This document shows, piece after piece, positions 13,580 through 16,230 of a DNA stretch of 16,230 nt. The notes under the pieces were generated by a model. It was not told the DNA's origin. It did no database searches and saw only the letters and a list, made by a program, of their open reading frames with translations. Both the position numbers and the translations under genes were made by a program. Each line of letters opens with the position of its first letter. The stretch's first letter is position 1. Origin of the DNA: Lentisphaeria bacterium UBA7640 (GTDB lineage Bacteria; Verrucomicrobiota; Lentisphaeria; Victivallales; Victivallaceae); NCBI GenBank assembly GCA_002483765.1, contig DLIO01000094.1:1-16230 (forward strand). Direction: 5' to 3'.

Positions 13580-15205
13580 ATGCAATTCATGAAAATTTTC
13601 ATACTAACAATGACTGCATTCTTTTTTCTCAATTTTCGGCTTTATGCTGAAGTTCTATTCACAGCCGAAAAAAATGGGTTCAATGCATATAAAATTGAGA
13701 ATGCGTCAGTGCAAAAAAGCATTTGGAACACAAATGCCGATATTATCTCTTTTTCTGGGACAAAAAATGGAATAGCAATCGCACTGAAAGACAATAGTAA
13801 TGCCAAACATTATCACTATGAATCAGTTCAAAAAGATTTTTTTGTTTTGTCAAAAATCATTATCCCACAAAATGCAGAAATACAAAAAATTATATTCTCT
13901 TATGATGCAAACTATGTAGCAGTTGTGTCACAACACCAACAAGATACAAAACTAGTTGTGTATAGGAAAGATGAAACTGCTCCATATCTCGATCAGACAA
14001 TCGATAACTCAAACGGCGGAGGTTACTTTTCAGGAGCTAGTTTTTCACAAGATGGGAAAACCATAATAATTTGGCATCAAAAAATTCAAAAGAAAGAATA
14101 TAGCATAACTGCTTATAATCTAAAATCGGGAAAAATTGATTTGAAAACAACGTTGAGTGTCTCAATGGGATATTCTGGATTATGGCCGTTAAATGTGCGC
14201 TGCATAAGTGCCTGCGAAGGTATTTTTGTTGGCAATATTGACAAGGACATCCAAAAACAATACCGAAAAATCAATAGTGATGGTAGCGTTGATAATATTA
14301 CAAAAGAAGATTTTTTTGAACAATTTGAAGACTTTTTTGCCACTAACAAGGGAGTTTTTAAGTTCTCAGACCATAAAATTGTCGCGGTTATCAATTATGA
14401 AGATTACTTTGAGGACAATGTTGTAATAAAAAGCATCGTTTCACCGGATAAAAAACTGGTCGCACTTGCAACAACAAAAGGTTACTACGTTATTGATCTG
14501 GCTACTAAAAAACGAATAAGCATTGCTCCAAAAATCTTTAATGACTTTTTTTGCTGGGGAAAATATATTGAACTTGACGAACTGTCAAATGCGCTTAAAG
14601 AATGGAAAGCCGACTACAATAAGCAATCAGACAAAAATAAGTTCTCAAGTCGCACAAATTTTCATACCGAGAAATTTTACAATATAATATCAAAAGGCTC
14701 TATAATTTCCGCTCCATTGGTATCAGAATTTAAAAAAGGGAACGAAGAGGTCATTGTATTTTTCCCAAAACTTCTAAAAGTGGTTTTTGAATCTTCATTT
14801 GACTCAAACGATAAGAAATGGGTTTTTGACGATTACCCAGACTACGTCTACTATCCCCCAGGATTTCATGCTGACGAAAATAACAATAAAATTAATAGCA
14901 TCTGGATTTACTGGTGGGATAAAGGACGCAAATTGACGCCAAAGATATTCAAGCGGAAATACGAGGCATATACAGCGGCAAGGAAGTCTGGCAAAGAAGA
15001 TGCGACTAGAGAAACATATATCAAACTGCAAAACATGGGTATAATCATACTACCGAATCTACTAGCAAAAGTTGAAAGCAACGAAAGTGATTTAATTCCG
15101 ATATTCAACTATCTCAGCAATCAAAATAATTTAAAGGACGCCATCGATTGTAAAAAGTGGTGGGAAAGCAACAAAGGAGAATACCAAGATATTCTGGATT
15201 ATTGA
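13580..15205 (+). CDS. Secreted protein with probable beta-propeller and unusual C-terminal domain, unknown function
   Basis: I do not recognise a characterised family. From the ATG at 13580 it has 541 residues; the frame is open from 13535, but AAAGGAG at 13566-13572 and a signal peptide (MQFMKIFILTMTAFFFLNF, then LYAEV, cleavage probably after Ala) decide the start. Residues about 25-330 contain repeated short strands with WD40/TolB-like blocks (for example KIIFSYDANYVAVVSQ, ASFSQDGKTIIIWH, IVSPDKKLVALATTKGYYVIDLATKK), so a beta-propeller is likely. The C-terminal part has WIYWWDKGRK, an alpha-helical stretch (about 450-525, YEAYTAARKSGKEDATRETY) and a KKWWESNK motif near the end. Base composition is far more AT-rich than the neighbouring core genes, as in acquired DNA. 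It is presumably exported by Sec and may be periplasmic. Confidence 0.75.
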   Translation: MQFMKIFILTMTAFFFLNFRLYAEVLFTAEKNGFNAYKIENASVQKSIWNTNADIISFSGTKNGIAIALKDNSNAKHYHYESVQKDFFVLSKIIIPQNAEIQKIIFSYDANYVAVVSQHQQDTKLVVYRKDETAPYLDQTIDNSNGGGYFSGASFSQDGKTIIIWHQKIQKKEYSITAYNLKSGKIDLKTTLSVSMGYSGLWPLNVRCISACEGIFVGNIDKDIQKQYRKINSDGSVDNITKEDFFEQFEDFFATNKGVFKFSDHKIVAVINYEDYFEDNVVIKSIVSPDKKLVALATTKGYYVIDLATKKRISIAPKIFNDFFCWGKYIELDELSNALKEWKADYNKQSDKNKFSSRTNFHTEKFYNIISKGSIISAPLVSEFKKGNEEVIVFFPKLLKVVFESSFDSNDKKWVFDDYPDYVYYPPGFHADENNNKINSIWIYWWDKGRKLTPKIFKRKYEAYTAARKSGKEDATRETYIKLQNMGIIILPNLLAKVESNESDLIPIFNYLSNQNNLKDAIDCKKWWESNKGEYQDILDY

Positions 15206-15339
15206 TCATGACTGGAGTAATCTTTGACAACGTCTTCTAAACATCAGACTATTACTGAACATCAAGTTAAGCTCAAATATGAAACAATAGATGAAGTGAA
15301 AATTTGATAAAAACCGAAATAATCGAAGGAGTATTTATT
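15206..15339. other. Short AT-rich spacer
   Basis: No gene or clear terminator seen between the 541-residue gene and the frameshifted small gene. A GAAGGAG ribosome binding site occurs at 15325-15331, belonging to the next feature. Confidence 0.4.
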
Positions 15340-15580
15340 GTGAAAAATAAGTACGGAAAAATCTCTTCCAGTACTTCTCAAAGTTATTGATTCAGAGAGA
15401 GAATCAACCCAATATAACGCTTATGTGGCTATTTCAAAAATAACCAAAAACGAGAGATATCATGGAATTGCACAATTTAAACAACACAAAAAAGAAGCAA
15501 TTGGAAAAGCTAAACAAAGTGCGCAAGAAACACTGTCTAACTCCCACTGTTCTTACTCTATAAATGCGGTCTTAAATTAG
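15340..15580 (+). pseudogene. Small gene broken by a probable frameshift
   Basis: A GTG at 15340 follows GAAGGAG (15325-15331) at good spacing, but its frame stops after 16 codons (TGA 15388-15390). The next frame is open for 78 codons from 15344 to a TAG at 15578-15580 and reads like real protein: SLPVLLKVIDSERESTQYNA, then YVAISKITKNERYHG, then a Lys-rich helix (HKKEAIGKAKQSAQETL). Joining the two frames needs one base to be skipped, plausibly in the A-run at 15357-15361 (GGAAAAATC). The final TAG lies inside palindromic repeat copy 3, so the original end may have been lost to that insertion. Alternatives are a sequencing error, programmed +1 frameshifting, or chance. Function unknown. Confidence 0.4.
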
Positions 15581-15605
15581 CGCGCGCATAATGCGCTCGC
15601 GAATT
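15575..15605 (+). repeat. Palindromic repeat, copy 3
   Basis: The arms are AATTAGCGCGCGCA (15575-15588) and TGCGCTCGCGAATT (15592-15605), with a TAA loop. The right arm has two differences from the perfect form. The extended match with copy 2 covers 15571-15608. It marks the right edge of the AT-rich islet and supplies the stop codon of the frameshifted small ORF. Confidence 0.88.
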
Positions 15606-15665
15606 AAGGAATAGTTTTACGATGATTAAATCAGTCCGCGAATCCCCAATTCTAACTTCCTTCCT

Positions 15666-15810
15666 TCTCTGCGGCTCAGTGCCTCCGTGTTAAATTTTCC
15701 TCTCTTCGTGAGCCTTTTTCCCTTTCCGTGACTTTCAGTGTATTCCGTGGTTAGAATCCCTCACTCTTCTGCTTTTTTTCTTTTTTCGTGCTTTTCGTGG
15801 TTAATTCCCC
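15666..15810 (+). repeat. Degenerate CGTGGTTAA-type intergenic repeats
   Basis: Three related units end in CCTCCGTGTTAAATTT (15682-15697), TATTCCGTGGTTAGAATCCC (15741-15760) and CTTTTCGTGGTTAATTCCCC (15791-15810). Each is preceded by pyrimidine-rich text with further TTCGTG or CAGTG words. Spacing is irregular and matches are imperfect. There is no open reading frame. Similar TTCGTGGTTAA strings occur between genes in various environmental bacteria, from memory; their function is unknown to me. Confidence 0.55.
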
Positions 15811-15837
15811 AACTCTCCAACTCTCAATTATTCATTA

Positions 15838-15865
15838 TTGAAAAATGGGTTTACGGAGTTATTTT
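15838..15865 (+). promoter_or_regulatory. Possible promoter of tatC
   Basis: TTGAAA (15838-15843, 5 of 6 consensus), a 16-nt spacer and TATTTT (15860-15865, 4 of 6) lie shortly before tatC and would give a leader of about 30 nt. This 16-nt spacing is the same as at the two better promoters in the window. The weak -10 makes it uncertain. Confidence 0.35.
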
Positions 15866-15901
15866 TACTATCTATCGATTTAACCTCATCAGGCGGCAAA
15901 T

Positions 15902-16230
15902 ATGAATTCCAAATTGGCAAATGAATTGACCATCTTCGATCACCTCCGCGAACTGCGCGGCAGGGTCATCTATTCATTGCTGGCGGTGATTATTACCTCA
16001 ATTTTGGCTTATTGGCGCTATGACGACCTCATTGCGTTGCTTTATCAACCATTCGCAATGCTCGAATCAGAAGGCGGCCATGCGCTGTATGCGACTTCAT
16101 TATTTGAGGGTTTCGTGGTGCGGCTCAAGGTCAGCCTTTTGGCTGGTGTGTTGTTGGCAATTCCATTTTTATTGTATCACATCATCAAATTTGTGTTACC
16201 AGCTTTGAACGGATTTTACTCTGAATTTTT
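15902..16230 (+). CDS. tatC: Sec-independent protein translocase TatC (5' part, runs off the window)
   Basis: Core membrane component of the twin-arginine system that exports folded proteins and recognises the RR signal peptide. The first 109 codons are present. The TatC N-terminus is clear: a short cytoplasmic start, then FDHLRELRGRVIYSLL (residues 12-27) with the conserved HLxELR motif, then a first membrane helix. The periplasmic loop with LLYQPF follows, then the TS-x-x-EGF-x-VRLKVSLLAG block and the second helix. AGGCGG at 15891-15896 precedes the ATG by 5 nt. The sequence ends in the region of the conserved LPAL...E segment. No tatA or tatB is visible in the window. Confidence 0.95.
   Translation, partial: MNSKLANELTIFDHLRELRGRVIYSLLAVIITSILAYWRYDDLIALLYQPFAMLESEGGHALYATSLFEGFVVRLKVSLLAGVLLAIPFLLYHIIKFVLPALNGFYSEF

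Noticed and set aside
1..16230. tRNA genes, rRNA genes or CRISPR arrays
   Set aside because: No cloverleaf-like T-loop and anticodon pattern, no rRNA sequence, and no regularly spaced direct repeats. The palindromes are kilobases apart.

Overview
The window is ordinary bacterial chromosome at roughly 45% G+C (27 of 60 bases are G/C in a hand-counted sample at 12541-12600), interrupted by an AT-rich islet of about 2.7 kb at 12910-15570 (15 of 60 at 13801-13860). There is no rRNA or strong taxon marker. A double-membrane, PVC-like bacterium, perhaps Lentisphaerae or a relative, would fit sigma-54, a twin-arginine translocase, a zinc-ribbon plus Ser/Thr-kinase-fold protein and a DUF4080-type radical SAM protein. 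This placement is a weak inference.

Left part, minus strand, read right to left. Unit B (10959 to 5621) runs rpoN (sigma-54), then a large GT-C-like membrane protein whose start overlaps the rpoN stop as ATGA, then a B12-binding-type radical SAM protein. A small hairpin at 5588-5604 may end it. Unit A (5427 to 259) has a good sigma-70-type promoter and a hairpin in its leader. It runs rpmF, plsX, fabH, trmL, a 91-residue membrane protein, an MdtG-like MFS exporter and a DapB-like NAD(P) dehydrogenase. The order rpmF-plsX-fabH is the classic ribosomal protein/phospholipid/fatty-acid initiation cluster. From fabH onward the genes overlap or nearly touch, which suggests one tightly coupled transcript.

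Middle, plus strand. A promoter inside the divergent spacer from rpoN drives a WalJ/YycJ-type metallo-beta-lactamase-fold hydrolase. Its last codons overlap the start of a zinc-ribbon protein with a kinase fold that lacks the catalytic HRD Asp, the catalytic-loop Lys and the DFG Asp. It is therefore a predicted pseudokinase.

Right part. The AT-rich islet holds a truncated IS4-like transposase N-terminus, a short signal-peptide-like ORF, a secreted 541-residue protein with a probable beta-propeller and an unusual C-terminal domain, and a probably frameshifted small gene. It is bracketed by two copies of a 31-bp palindromic element (14-bp arms, 3-nt loop). A third, perfect copy lies inside the coding frame of the GT-C-like protein. 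After the islet come degenerate TTCGTGGTTAA-type intergenic repeats, and then the start of tatC, which runs off the window.

The most interesting points are the palindromic element family with one copy inside a gene, the WalJ-pseudokinase pair, and the palindrome-bracketed islet.
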